Source of the DNA: an uncultured Thiotrichales bacterium
GTDB taxonomy: Bacteria; Pseudomonadota; Gammaproteobacteria; CAIRSR01
Reading direction: 5' to 3'
Assembly: GCA_903881315.1 (NCBI GenBank)
Contig: CAIRSR010000149.1
Location: 1 to 44,614, forward strand
Length of the DNA stretch: 44,614 bases
In this document: in pieces, positions 1-8,681 of the stretch
How the letters are laid out: each line of letters begins with the position of its first letter
How positions within the stretch are numbered: position 1 is the stretch's first letter
Notes under the pieces: generated by a model
What the model was told of the DNA's origin: nothing
What the model saw: only the letters and a program-made list of their open reading frames with translations
The model's database searches: none
Program-made: the position numbers and the translations under genes

Positions 1-30
1 GTATCCTTATCTTTATGGTTACTCTCCCTT

Positions 31-110
31 CCTTTCCTTATCCTTTCCTTATCCTTTCCTTATCCTTTCCTTATCCTTTCCTTATCCCTTCCCTTCCCTT
101 CCCTTCCCTT
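31..110. repeat. Two adjoining simple tandem repeats
   Basis: Five exact copies of an 11-base unit (cctttccttat) occupy 31-85, followed directly by five copies of the 5-base unit ccctt (86-110). The tract is pure pyrimidine on the plus strand except for the single A in each 11-mer. It lies beyond the 3' end of the fic gene, outside any coding region I can support. Copy number is expected to vary by slippage; no function is evident. Confidence 0.9.
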
Positions 111-118
111 CCTACGGT

Positions 119-159
119 GAGTCCTCGGTGAACACTCCGTGAGCGATCACTGAGGACTC
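119..159. repeat. Imperfect inverted repeat downstream of fic
   Basis: Two 13-base arms, gagtcctcggtga (119-131) and tcactgaggactc (147-159), are reverse complements with one mismatch and are separated by 15 bases. The hairpin lies about 45 bases past the fic stop codon. It could slow transcription leaving the kinase/fic unit, but no T-run follows on the minus strand, so it is not a classical intrinsic terminator. Confidence 0.5.
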
Positions 160-202
160 CGTGAACCGTAAGAAAGCGGCGTTGCGGAAAAAGGCTGAAA
201 AG

Positions 203-1672
203 CTAGAGGGATCTCTTCCATTCCGCGAGCGCAATGGCGAGCGACCCCTCTAGCCACTCCTTAAATCGCCCTTCGATGGTGTGGTACGATTCGGCGTAAT
301 TGAATTGAAAGATGTCCATAGTGGCTGGTTGCAGATCAATCAGCTCACTTCCTCTCTCTGGTGCCTTACTGTAGGAGAATGCAGAAACCGCGAGGATGCC
401 ATTATCACCATAGCCGTACCCATGGAAGCTAACCACGTAATCGAATTCTCGTTCGGTGACAATCGTAATCCGTACCCAGGATCGGTGCTGTTCAAAATTC
501 GCAAAGTAACCGAACCGCTTGGCCACAGTAGTAATGTTTCCTTGAAAGTAATACAGTTTGTCTGGGTGTGTGTTGTCCGCAAAGTTATGCCTGGTGCTGT
601 ATGGCGGTTTCCTTCCGTGCGGCGATACCTTGCGAAGATCGCCATCTAAATTGGTGGCAAGAGCGCTAATCCGCTCTCTCACGATAGTGAATAGCTTTCT
701 TTCATGGTCGTAGACGCCGAGAGTCTTCTTCTTTTCGTTATTGAATCTATCTTGCAGAAGAACCAGCGCTGAATTGATGATCTGATCGGCGTATTGGTTC
801 TGCTGCACCTGTTGTTCCAACCCAAGCGCCTTCAAGATAGCGTCTCTCTGGCGTCGTGCAAAGAAGGCGATCAACGGGTGCAGATCATTCGCATCGGCAG
901 ACTCAAGGGCAAGGATATATTCCTCTCGGTCGGAGTCGCGCACCACCAACGGAAATAGGCCAGCGCGTAGAAATACGAGGGTCGCAAGCGCCCGTGCGAC
1001 GCGCCCATTGCCATCTTGGAAAGGGTGTATCGTAGTAAAACGATGATGTAACCAAGCAGCCCTGACCTCAGGGTCGTAGTCAGATTCATTCTCGCGATAA
1101 AAACGGACAAGGTTCTCCATTTCCTCTTTAGTGAATTCCGGTGGACAGTAGGCATGGACAGAACCATCGCGTCTACGCGGATTATTGGGTAATCTTTTAT
1201 AATTCCCTTTAGTGAGGCTGGTCTGCACCAGGTCGCCTGCTGCCGTTAAGGCATCGGTGTAGTCCTGGTACTCGGTGAATTTCGCATGTAGGTTACGAAT
1301 GAAATATTCTGAGAGCGGCTCTTCCCCTTTAACGTAACCAAACAACCCTTCGACGATGCCAAGGTGATCGCGAATCATCACCTGTACCTGTTCGGCGTCC
1401 TTTCGTGGGATTCCGCTACGATGGGCAATGATAGAGGACTCGATCCCCTGCTCGATCAGAACCTCAGTAACCCCGCGATCCCAGGTATAGAGTCGCTCAA
1501 TGATGCCAGTCTCAATCGCCCATTCGCGCTTCAACTTCTCTATGAATTGTCGATAGGCACCATTATCCTCTAAAGCAGCCTTCTTTTCATCCCATACGGA
1601 GGCCAAGGCGCGCAGCTCAGAAGAGTGATAACCTGTCAGTTCAGGAAAAGAAGTAATGCGTTGATAGTCCAT
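203..1672 (-). CDS. Fic family protein (probable AMPylase)
   Basis: A 489-residue Fic/DOC-fold protein. Fic enzymes typically transfer AMP from ATP to a hydroxyl side chain of a target protein. The active-site motif HPFQDGNGRVAR is complete at about residues 216-227 and includes the catalytic His and the phosphate-binding GNGR. Near the N-terminus, TGIIER (about 55-60) sits where Fic proteins carry the inhibitory (S/T)xxxE(G/N) helix: the Glu that blocks ATP is present but the following Gly/Asn is Arg. The C-terminal ~200 residues have no motif I recognise. The ATG at 1672 has GAGG about eight bases upstream. The gene lies 55 bases after the kinase-FGE gene on the same strand and is probably the last gene of that unit. 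The target is unknown. Confidence 0.88.
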   Translation of the reverse strand: MDYQRITSFPELTGYHSSELRALASVWDEKKAALEDNGAYRQFIEKLKREWAIETGIIERLYTWDRGVTEVLIEQGIESSIIAHRSGIPRKDAEQVQVMIRDHLGIVEGLFGYVKGEEPLSEYFIRNLHAKFTEYQDYTDALTAAGDLVQTSLTKGNYKRLPNNPRRRDGSVHAYCPPEFTKEEMENLVRFYRENESDYDPEVRAAWLHHRFTTIHPFQDGNGRVARALATLVFLRAGLFPLVVRDSDREEYILALESADANDLHPLIAFFARRQRDAILKALGLEQQVQQNQYADQIINSALVLLQDRFNNEKKKTLGVYDHERKLFTIVRERISALATNLDGDLRKVSPHGRKPPYSTRHNFADNTHPDKLYYFQGNITTVAKRFGYFANFEQHRSWVRITIVTEREFDYVVSFHGYGYGDNGILAVSAFSYSKAPERGSELIDLQPATMDIFQFNYAESYHTIEGRFKEWLEGSLAIALAEWKRSL

Positions 1673-1727
1673 GGGATAACCTCGCTGGAAAGCAAAACTG
1701 ATATTCCATAGTTAGTGCTGTACGCCG

Positions 1728-3974
1728 CTAATACTCCAGCATAATACGAAACCCACGATAACTATTCTTGGCGTCTGGTAGATCCGCTTCCCGAAGCGCT
1801 ACCCGCGATGTGCTTAACAAATCGTGCCAAGACTCGCCACGCAATACGCGACGATCGGGTGACGACAAAGACGCGCATGTTTTTTCTGTCCCATCATAGC
1901 TTTCCTGATAAGCAGAACAAGTCCACTCAGAGACATTGCCGAGCATATCGTACAATCCCCAAGGATTTGGCTCAAAACTCCCAACCGGAGCCGTCATGGC
2001 GTACTTTTGCGTACATCCAGCCGTGTTGTTTGTCTTCTTGCGTAATCCACCTTTGTTCTTTCTAGGGTCGGCTACCGCCGGAGAAATGGCCATATTCGCA
2101 TAGCGGCAACCTGGTTCAGAGTCACCGCCCCAGAAATGGCTCTGTGATATTCCAGCCCGTGCCGCATATTCCCACTGCGCCTCACTGGGTAAGCGATAGT
2201 GTTGCGCAAGACCGAGATCCCTGGCCCGTTGGTTGAGTACCAGAAGGAATTGAGCAGCGTCCAACCAACTGACATTGACCACAGGTTGATTGGCGTCATC
2301 CAAGGAAGATCCAGGGCTACCGCTATTGTGACCAGGAAAGATGCGCTGATATTGGGCATTAGTGACCTCAGTGGTAGCAAGCCAAAACCCGCCATCCAAA
2401 CAAACATAGTGCCGCCCCCACAAGCCCTCGTCACTTTTACGACCAAGCTCCGTGGTGGCACTGCCCATATTAAAACACCCCCCCTTCAAGAAAACAAATT
2501 CCATACCGCTCAATTCATCTCGGCGCAGGTCTCCTGGGCGGGGTGGGATATTAACCGGAGACGTTTTCTGTGCGGGCGACACTTCCGACCTCGCTGTAGC
2601 CGCATTGGTCGGTATTGCCTCCCGCGCTGGACTGTTCTGATTCTTGGTCAAAGAATTAGTAGAAAGCGCTGCCGCATGAGTGCGCCTAAATTGGGCAACC
2701 CGTGCGGCATCCCAATTGGCGGCGAGGGCAAGAGCACGTTCTGCGGCTGACCGATCGCCACGAGTCAGTGCCTTGGTAGCGAGTTCGATGTTAAAATCCG
2801 CATATCCAGCATCGGCCTCGGCAACGCTGGTGTGAGGCATCGCAATATGCACTGGTTCATGGAAGAAAGGAACAACCACAATCAGTAGCAACAGAATAAA
2901 GAATAATCCATTCTTAATCGAACGACGGCGCCCTAAAACACGCCGTAGCGACAGCGTCCATTGACTGTAACTCACTCTCTGCGATGGATTATAAACGCCC
3001 TCATTAAAGGTCAGAATGAGTGGCCTCTTCAGATCACTGTCAATACGCCTAAAACGCCTTCTAAAATCATCATAGACCCGCGCCTGGGTAGGGTTAAAAT
3101 TGGCATAGGTCTTATCCACATGGGGCCAGCGATATTTTGCAAGATATTCCCGCAGTTCCTGCGGGCCTGCCACCTTCAAGAAGAAAAACGGAAAGCGAGA
3201 AAGTAATAGATAATGAACCCCAACCGCGACTGCCCAGGCATCAGTAGACAGATCTACCGTTACACCAGACGCGCTACTCTCCATGCGACTTTCCTGCTCA
3301 TAGACCTCTGGGGCAAGCCATTCATTCTTCTTACCAAAGGTGGCTGGGGTATCTATTGGGTTGTCAACAACAACCCCGCCATCATAATCAATCACAACCA
3401 GATGCTTCTCACTGGCACGAGAGGTATCATAAAGATTCACAAACAGATTAAGGGGGTTGATGTCGGCGTGGATATAATTGAGATCGCGTAATCTTTCAAA
3501 GCACACCGTCAGATCCAGCGCCATGCGGATCTTTTTGCCAAAGGAAAGTTTCCGGAATTCTCTAAATCGGTTCTGCAAAATCTCCTCTAAGGTACTGAAG
3601 CGGTTTGCATCGAGTTTGTTGGCCGCATAACCAAACACAATCCTATTCTGCAATCTTCCCATGAAACTAAATTGCGGAAGGGCATACAAACCGTTTATTG
3701 TGTGCAGTTCCTGGCCCTTGGCGCGTATCCGTGCTTGCAACTTGCGGATAGTCTCGTAGCCACCCAGATAATTGTCGTCGGAGTCGGGTTTCAGTATCTT
3801 TACGGCGAGCGGAACATTTGGGCCCTTGTCATTTATCGCAAGACAATCGTAGATATCACCAAAAGCCCCTCCTTCGAAGGGTGGTGATATGACCTCTATC
3901 TTGCTAATCTGTTCCCAGTCGGCATTAAAGCCGGTACTGCTTGCTTGGGTGACGTAAATGATGCTCGTTTGCAT
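1728..3974 (-). CDS. Membrane Ser/Thr protein kinase with C-terminal FGE-sulfatase-like domain
   Basis: A 748-residue fusion. Residues ~25-345 form a eukaryotic-type kinase: glycine loop GGAFGDIY (35-42), Lys59 in AVKIL, catalytic loop HADINPLN (His169, Asp171, Asn176), DYD (196-198) in place of DFG, APE (221-223), and DAWAVAVG around 246. One hydrophobic helix follows (about 355-372), then a linker of ~100 residues and a formylglycine-generating-enzyme/SUMF1-like domain (about 481-748) with the family signatures GGCFNMGS, TTEVTNAQY, LPSEAQWEYAARAG, LYDMLGNVSEW and YRGFRI. The topology puts the kinase in the cytoplasm and the FGE-like fold outside. The C-terminal stretch LRGESWHDLLSTSRVA lacks the active-site cysteines of true FGE, so a binding or sensory role is likelier than catalysis (inference). 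The start lies 3 bases after the stop of the solute-binding protein gene, so the two are probably co-translated. Confidence 0.88.
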   Translation of the reverse strand: MQTSIIYVTQASSTGFNADWEQISKIEVISPPFEGGAFGDIYDCLAINDKGPNVPLAVKILKPDSDDNYLGGYETIRKLQARIRAKGQELHTINGLYALPQFSFMGRLQNRIVFGYAANKLDANRFSTLEEILQNRFREFRKLSFGKKIRMALDLTVCFERLRDLNYIHADINPLNLFVNLYDTSRASEKHLVVIDYDGGVVVDNPIDTPATFGKKNEWLAPEVYEQESRMESSASGVTVDLSTDAWAVAVGVHYLLLSRFPFFFLKVAGPQELREYLAKYRWPHVDKTYANFNPTQARVYDDFRRRFRRIDSDLKRPLILTFNEGVYNPSQRVSYSQWTLSLRRVLGRRRSIKNGLFFILLLLIVVVPFFHEPVHIAMPHTSVAEADAGYADFNIELATKALTRGDRSAAERALALAANWDAARVAQFRRTHAAALSTNSLTKNQNSPAREAIPTNAATARSEVSPAQKTSPVNIPPRPGDLRRDELSGMEFVFLKGGCFNMGSATTELGRKSDEGLWGRHYVCLDGGFWLATTEVTNAQYQRIFPGHNSGSPGSSLDDANQPVVNVSWLDAAQFLLVLNQRARDLGLAQHYRLPSEAQWEYAARAGISQSHFWGGDSEPGCRYANMAISPAVADPRKNKGGLRKKTNNTAGCTQKYAMTAPVGSFEPNPWGLYDMLGNVSEWTCSAYQESYDGTEKTCASLSSPDRRVLRGESWHDLLSTSRVALREADLPDAKNSYRGFRIMLEY

Positions 3975-3977
3975 TTG

Positions 3978-5465
3978 TTATTGCCTCTTGGCAAAGTCTT
4001 TCTGCGTAACGGCAAGGTTATCATAATTACTACCCATGTTTACAGCATAGCGGGTAACATCGCGCCGTGTAATCACCACCTGATCCTCATACCACAGTGG
4101 CACATAGGGCAGTTCACTCGCAAGTATGCCCTGCACTGACCGATACAGCGGCGCTGCCGTTTCCAGTGAAGGGGCGGCCTCAGCGAAATCGATTAGGGAA
4201 TCTACCAGTTTATTGACATAACGGCCTCGGTTGGCCCCATCGGGGGGCAGGGAGGCGCTATGAAAAGCATAGCGGAATATGCCAGGTGTTTTGATACCAA
4301 CCCAGCTTAGACTAAACAACTGGAAGTGTCCGGCCTTGATGTCGCCATAAAAGGTACCCCAGTCATAACTGCGCAGATCGGCGTGGATCCCCACTTCGGA
4401 AAGTTGTCGTTGAAAAAAGGTAGCAATACGAACGCGCAATGGGTCGCTCGAGATTTTATAGGTAAGCACGAGTGGATGGTTCGGGCCATAACCCGCCTCG
4501 GCGAGCAGCGCCTTAGCACGTTCTGGGTTATACCTGACCCCCATCAGATTGCGATCACTGGCCCAATGTTCGGGGGGCAATAAAGAACCTGCAAGACGGG
4601 CATCCCCCCCTAACAGATAACGAATGGTATTTTCTCGATCAATGGCAAAGGCCACTGCCTGACGTATCCGAGAATCGCTCGTAACCGGATCGTTTAGATT
4701 AAATCCGAGATAAGAAAACGTAGTGCCGCGTGCGCGACTAACCATTACCCCAGAGCGCTTCTCTAGGTATTGCACCAATTCGCTGGGCAGGTCGCCTTGT
4801 AGGATATCAATCTCTCCGCGCAATAGTTTCAATACGCGAACCGTTGGATCCTTTACCTCAAGGAATTCAAGAATCAGCCCATCGCTAATTCGACAAAGGC
4901 GCAATCGACCCTCCTCAGGTCGGGCGACAAAGGCAAAGGGGCCGCTACCAATGGGTTTTGCACCAAAATTGTGCCCAGCAGCCAATAAACGCGCCGGAAT
5001 AATCCCGTGGGTGAGACGACCAGGGAAAAAAGCATCCGGGCGATTAAGCATGAAATCAAGCTTATCATCATCTAGTATCAATATTTGTTGTATATTAGTC
5101 AAAACCCCCTGATAGGGGGAGCCGGTGGATTTGGTGCGCAAAACATCGTAGGTCGCCTTTACGTCAGCAGCGGTCAGACGAGCGCCATTGTGGAAGGTTC
5201 GGCCCTCTTGGCGAAGCGTAAAGCGATAGCGGGTAGGCGCAATGGCTTCCCAAGAAGCGAGATCGGGTATCGGCTGAAAATTGTTGTCGAAGTCTACTAA
5301 GTGGCGGTAAAGTAAGCGGTTAATCCGTTCTGAGGCGGCATCGGTATCAAACCGAGGGTCTAATGTTACCGGTGCCGCACTGAGCGCAAAGCGCAGGTCT
5401 TGGCGCGGAGTTTCATTGCACGCGACCAGAAACAACAAGAATAACAATAAGATGAATGAGCGCAC
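3978..5465 (-). CDS. Family 5 extracellular solute-binding lipoprotein (oligopeptide/dipeptide type)
   Basis: A 495-residue ABC-transporter substrate-binding protein of the SBP_bac_5 (DppA/OppA) type. The N-terminus is a lipoprotein signal with lipobox LVAC (Cys16), so the mature protein is a lipid-anchored periplasmic protein. Family hallmarks are LDPRFDTDAASE near the N-terminus, FHNGARLTAADVKATYD, PIGSGPFAF, and RQAVAFAIDRENTI followed by ALLAEAGYGP. At ~495 residues it is close to the usual DppA length and shorter than E. coli YejA. It is divergent from the yejB/yejE-like permeases across 194 bases and is their probable partner, yet it is also tightly linked (3 bases) to the downstream kinase-FGE gene. 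That arrangement suggests it may feed substrate to the permease, a ligand signal to the kinase, or both (inference). Confidence 0.88.
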   Translation of the reverse strand: MRSFILLLFLLFLVACNETPRQDLRFALSAAPVTLDPRFDTDAASERINRLLYRHLVDFDNNFQPIPDLASWEAIAPTRYRFTLRQEGRTFHNGARLTAADVKATYDVLRTKSTGSPYQGVLTNIQQILILDDDKLDFMLNRPDAFFPGRLTHGIIPARLLAAGHNFGAKPIGSGPFAFVARPEEGRLRLCRISDGLILEFLEVKDPTVRVLKLLRGEIDILQGDLPSELVQYLEKRSGVMVSRARGTTFSYLGFNLNDPVTSDSRIRQAVAFAIDRENTIRYLLGGDARLAGSLLPPEHWASDRNLMGVRYNPERAKALLAEAGYGPNHPLVLTYKISSDPLRVRIATFFQRQLSEVGIHADLRSYDWGTFYGDIKAGHFQLFSLSWVGIKTPGIFRYAFHSASLPPDGANRGRYVNKLVDSLIDFAEAAPSLETAAPLYRSVQGILASELPYVPLWYEDQVVITRRDVTRYAVNMGSNYDNLAVTQKDFAKRQ

Positions 5466-5659
5466 CCGAGCACCCCATAAAGTTGAATTCAGGTAGAATA
5501 ATAGCGTATCTTAGGGGGGGATGGCGGGCACATCGGCGATCATTTGGGTAATACCACCTGCGGGTTGTTGGGGTGGCGTATATTCTTTCCTTCGCTGGGC
5601 TTGCCTACCCATTCATTTCACAGAAAATCATTCTTGTTTTATATCCTACTGGCGAATCC

Positions 5660-6772
5660 ATGACCGCCTATCTTTTACGTCGCTTACTCTTCATGGTTCC
5701 TACCTTATTAGGAATCCTGCTCGTCAATTTCGTTATCGTGCAGGCCGCGCCGGGCGGGCCGGTCGAAAGGGTTATTGCTGAATTACGAGGGCATAGCATG
5801 GATGCAACCGATCGCTTTTCGGGGGGTGGGGCTGGTGAGACTATGGGTAGTAATCGTCCGTCCACTGCCGTGGCCAACGGGACAATGAGCAAGTACCGTG
5901 GTGCGCAGGGTTTGGATCCGGCGCTTATCAAAGAACTAGAACACCAGTACGGATTCGATAAACCCGCCTATGAACGGTTCCTCTTAATGCTGAAGAATTA
6001 TCTAAGCTTCAATTTCGGCAGCAGTTTCTACCGCGACAGAACCGTTATCTCCCTGGTGCGCGACAAGATGCCAGTGTCTATCTCGCTCGGCCTCTGGACA
6101 ACCCTGCTCACCTATCTTATTTCTATTCCGCTAGGTATTGCTAAAGCGGTACGAGACGGGTCACGATTTGATATCTGGACTAGTTCCATCATTATTGTTG
6201 GTTATGCCATCCCAGCATTTCTCTTTGCGGTATTATTGGTCGTGTTGTTTGCGGGGGGGAGTTTCTGGAGCATCTTTCCTCTGCGTGGATTGGTTTCGGA
6301 CAATTGGCAGGAATTGTCGTGGGGTATGCGAATACTAGATTACCTCCACCACATCACCTTGCCAGTATTTGCGCTGGTAGTGGGGGGGTTTGCTGGCCTT
6401 ACCATGCTCACCAAGAATTCCTTCTTGGAGGAGATAAACAAGCAGTATGTGACTACTGCCCGCGCCAAAGGGCTTACTGAACAGCGGGTGCTGTATGGTC
6501 ATATCTTTCGCAATGCCATGTTGATTGTGGTTGCTGGTTTTCCGCACGCATTTGTGAGTATTCTGTTTACCAGCGCCCTCCTGATCGAGGTTATCTTTTC
6601 GCTCGATGGCCTGGGACTACTTGGTTTTGAGGCCGCTATCAATCGCGACTATCCGGTGATGTTTGGAACCCTTTATGTTTTTACCCTGCTTGGTTTAGTA
6701 CTAAACCTAGTTGGTGACATTGTTTATACCATCGTTGACCCACGTATCGATTTTGAGGCGCGTATCTCCTAA
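5660..6772 (+). CDS. yejB: Peptide ABC transporter permease, YejB-like
   Basis: A 370-residue inner-membrane permease of the DppB/OppB fold. The start [20 protein letters not shown] matches the YejB subgroup, as does the long polar loop after the first helix (about residues 30-95, including [19 protein letters not shown]). The conserved permease (EAA-type) loop is seen as [22 protein letters not shown], which contacts the ATPase. In E. coli, YejABEF imports peptides such as microcin C. I place the start at the ATG at 5660 because the family begins there; 29 upstream in-frame codons look non-coding. The Shine-Dalgarno signal is weak. The stop is one base before the ATG of the next permease gene. 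No yejF-like ATPase gene is present in the window. Confidence 0.87.
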   Translation: MTAYLLRRLLFMVPTLLGILLVNFVIVQAAPGGPVERVIAELRGHSMDATDRFSGGGAGETMGSNRPSTAVANGTMSKYRGAQGLDPALIKELEHQYGFDKPAYERFLLMLKNYLSFNFGSSFYRDRTVISLVRDKMPVSISLGLWTTLLTYLISIPLGIAKAVRDGSRFDIWTSSIIIVGYAIPAFLFAVLLVVLFAGGSFWSIFPLRGLVSDNWQELSWGMRILDYLHHITLPVFALVVGGFAGLTMLTKNSFLEEINKQYVTTARAKGLTEQRVLYGHIFRNAMLIVVAGFPHAFVSILFTSALLIEVIFSLDGLGLLGFEAAINRDYPVMFGTLYVFTLLGLVLNLVGDIVYTIVDPRIDFEARIS

Positions 6773-6773
6773 G

Positions 6774-7802
6774 ATGGCTATGAATCCGCTGACCTACCGC
6801 CGACTCGCCAATTTCCGGGCCAACCGCCGAGGTTGGTGGTCGCTGTGGATATTTTTGCTGTTGTTTGGGGTCTCCTTGTTTTCCGATTTTATTGCCAACG
6901 ATCACCCCTTGCTGATTCGTTACGATGGCCAATGGTATTTCCCAATATTTGTTTCATATCCAGAAACAACCTTTGGCGGAGTATTTGAGACCGAAACTGA
7001 ATATCGCGACCCAACCGTAATCGCCCTGATTACGCGGAAGGGCTGGGTGATATGGCCACTCTTGCGCTATAGTTACCAAACCATCAATTATAATCTACCA
7101 GTACCTGCTCCAGCACCACCTTCTTCGGAAAACTGGCTGGGCACTGATGATCAAGGTCGCGATGTCGTGGCGCGCCTGCTTTATGGCTTTCGCATCTCAG
7201 TACTATTTGGTTTGGTGCTCACCTTATTTTCTTCACTGGTTGGCGTTGTCGCGGGCGCTGTGCAGGGTTATTTTGGGGGCTGGGTCGATCTCCTGTTCCA
7301 GCGGTTCATCGAGATCTGGTCAGGGCTGCCTGTGCTATATCTACTCATCATTCTAGCAAGCGTGGTAGAGCCAAACTTCTGGTGGTTATTGGGACTCATG
7401 TTACTATTCTCGTGGATGTCTTTGGTGGGAGTGGTGCGGGCGGAGTTCTTGCGTGGGCGGAATTTTGATTATGTGCGAGCAGCGCGAGCGCTCGGGGTTA
7501 GCAATCTCGCCATTATGGTTCATCACGTCTTGCCGAATGCGGTGGTTGCGACTTTAACCTTCATGCCGTTTATCTTGAATGGTTCTATTACAACACTCAC
7601 CTCTTTGGATTTCCTTGGTTTTGGTTTGCCGCCCGGGTCAGCGTCGCTTGGCGAGTTACTTGCGCAGGGAAAGGCAAATCTGCAAGCGCCCTGGCTTGGG
7701 ATTACTGTTTTTGTGGTGCTGGCCTTGATGTTATCTTTACTTGTTTTCATTGGTGAGGCGACACGAGACGCCTTCGATCCGAGGAAGACGCATCGAGTAT
7801 AG
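6774..7802 (+). CDS. yejE: Peptide ABC transporter permease, YejE-like
   Basis: A 342-residue permease of the DppC/OppC fold, partner of the preceding YejB-like protein in a heterodimeric membrane channel. YejE-like features are the N-terminal FRANRRGWWSLWIFL and a long periplasmic stretch containing IANDHPLLIRYDGQWYFP and SYPETTFGG, which other OppC proteins lack. GTDDQGRDVVARLLYGFRIS and the ATPase-contact loop VRAARALGVSNLAIMVHHVLPNA are typical of the family. The ATG at 6774 follows the yejB stop by one base, so translation is probably coupled. Orthologous operons normally continue with yejF, an ATPase with two nucleotide-binding domains; here a TauE-like exporter gene follows instead, so the ATPase must be supplied from elsewhere. 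Confidence 0.87.
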   Translation: MAMNPLTYRRLANFRANRRGWWSLWIFLLLFGVSLFSDFIANDHPLLIRYDGQWYFPIFVSYPETTFGGVFETETEYRDPTVIALITRKGWVIWPLLRYSYQTINYNLPVPAPAPPSSENWLGTDDQGRDVVARLLYGFRISVLFGLVLTLFSSLVGVVAGAVQGYFGGWVDLLFQRFIEIWSGLPVLYLLIILASVVEPNFWWLLGLMLLFSWMSLVGVVRAEFLRGRNFDYVRAARALGVSNLAIMVHHVLPNAVVATLTFMPFILNGSITTLTSLDFLGFGLPPGSASLGELLAQGKANLQAPWLGITVFVVLALMLSLLVFIGEATRDAFDPRKTHRV

Positions 7803-7838
7803 CAGTATTGGGTTTAGTCTTAAGTAGAGGGTTTAATC

Positions 7839-8612
7839 ATGGAAATTCTAATTGTCTCAACAACCGCATTATTTGCATCAATGCTAACCCTTTTCTCAGG
7901 ATTTGGTCTCGGCACCTTGCTCATGCCGGTTGTTGCCATTTTCTTCCCAATTGAGATGGCCGTTGCGATTACTGCTACTGTTCATCTGTCTAACAACCTT
8001 TTCAAAGGAGCCTTGTTTGGGAGACGCGCCAATCTTTCTGTGCTAATAGGCTTTGGTGTTCCAGCGATTTTTTCTGCCTTGGTTGGCGCGTTCATACTCG
8101 GATGGTTATCGGGAATGCCACCAGTCTTTGAGTATGTCGTAGTAAATAAACATTTCGCTGTACTTCCGGTAAAGCTTACCGTTGGCATCATTATTCTTAT
8201 CTTTGTTACGCTTGAATTGCTGCCCGTATTCTCCGCAATTACGATAGAGAGGAAATACTTGCCCTACGGCGGTACGGTTAGTGGTTTCTTTGGTGGTTTA
8301 TCTGGTCACCAGGGGGCATTCAGAAGCATGTTTCTGCTGAAGGCGGGTCTTAGCAAAGAGGAATTTGTGGCAAATGGCGTGTTAGTTGCCGTCATGGTGG
8401 ATATTGCGCGACTTATTGTTTATGGCTGGGACTTCTCAGCGCAGTCTACACTGATTGAATGGCCGCTGGTAATTATGGCAACGCTCGCGGCCTTTTTGGG
8501 AGCTTACATTGGCGCTCGACTCATCAAGAAGATTACCATCAAAACCATTCAATCCCTTGTGTCGGCATTACTGGTCATCATCGCTATTGGCTTAATGGTC
8601 GGCATTGTGTAG
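7839..8612 (+). CDS. TauE/SafE family membrane transporter
   Basis: A 257-residue polytopic membrane protein of the TauE/SafE (DUF81) family, whose members are linked to export of sulfite, sulfoacetate or related anions. About seven to eight hydrophobic helices are seen in two similar halves, with the first-half signature FSGFGLGTLLMPVVAIFFP and the second-half counterpart VSGFFGGLSGHQGAFRSMFL. The ATG at 7839 has AGAGGG about eight bases upstream. It lies 36 bases after yejE on the same strand and may be co-transcribed, but no functional link to peptide uptake is known. It converges on the radical SAM gene, 69 bases away. The substrate cannot be read from the sequence. Confidence 0.87.
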   Translation: MEILIVSTTALFASMLTLFSGFGLGTLLMPVVAIFFPIEMAVAITATVHLSNNLFKGALFGRRANLSVLIGFGVPAIFSALVGAFILGWLSGMPPVFEYVVVNKHFAVLPVKLTVGIIILIFVTLELLPVFSAITIERKYLPYGGTVSGFFGGLSGHQGAFRSMFLLKAGLSKEEFVANGVLVAVMVDIARLIVYGWDFSAQSTLIEWPLVIMATLAAFLGAYIGARLIKKITIKTIQSLVSALLVIIAIGLMVGIV

Positions 8613-8681
8613 CCCGTACCGACCGAAGTCTACTTTACAATGTACGGCCTAGCATAGAAAATCCGAAGTGGTTCGCCGCTA

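Noticed and set aside
31-110. CRISPR array
   Set aside because: The repeat units are 11 and 5 bases long with no spacers between them, and no cas genes are present.
281-649. Plus-strand ORF inside fic
   Set aside because: It is antisense to a well-supported Fic coding region and has no family signature.
1728-2000. Diversity-generating retroelement target in the FGE-like domain
   Set aside because: FGE-fold proteins are common targets, but there is no reverse transcriptase, no second template copy and no Asn-rich variable stretch here.
2199-2750. Plus-strand ORF inside the kinase-FGE gene
   Set aside because: It is antisense to conserved FGE-domain sequence; low-complexity composition only.
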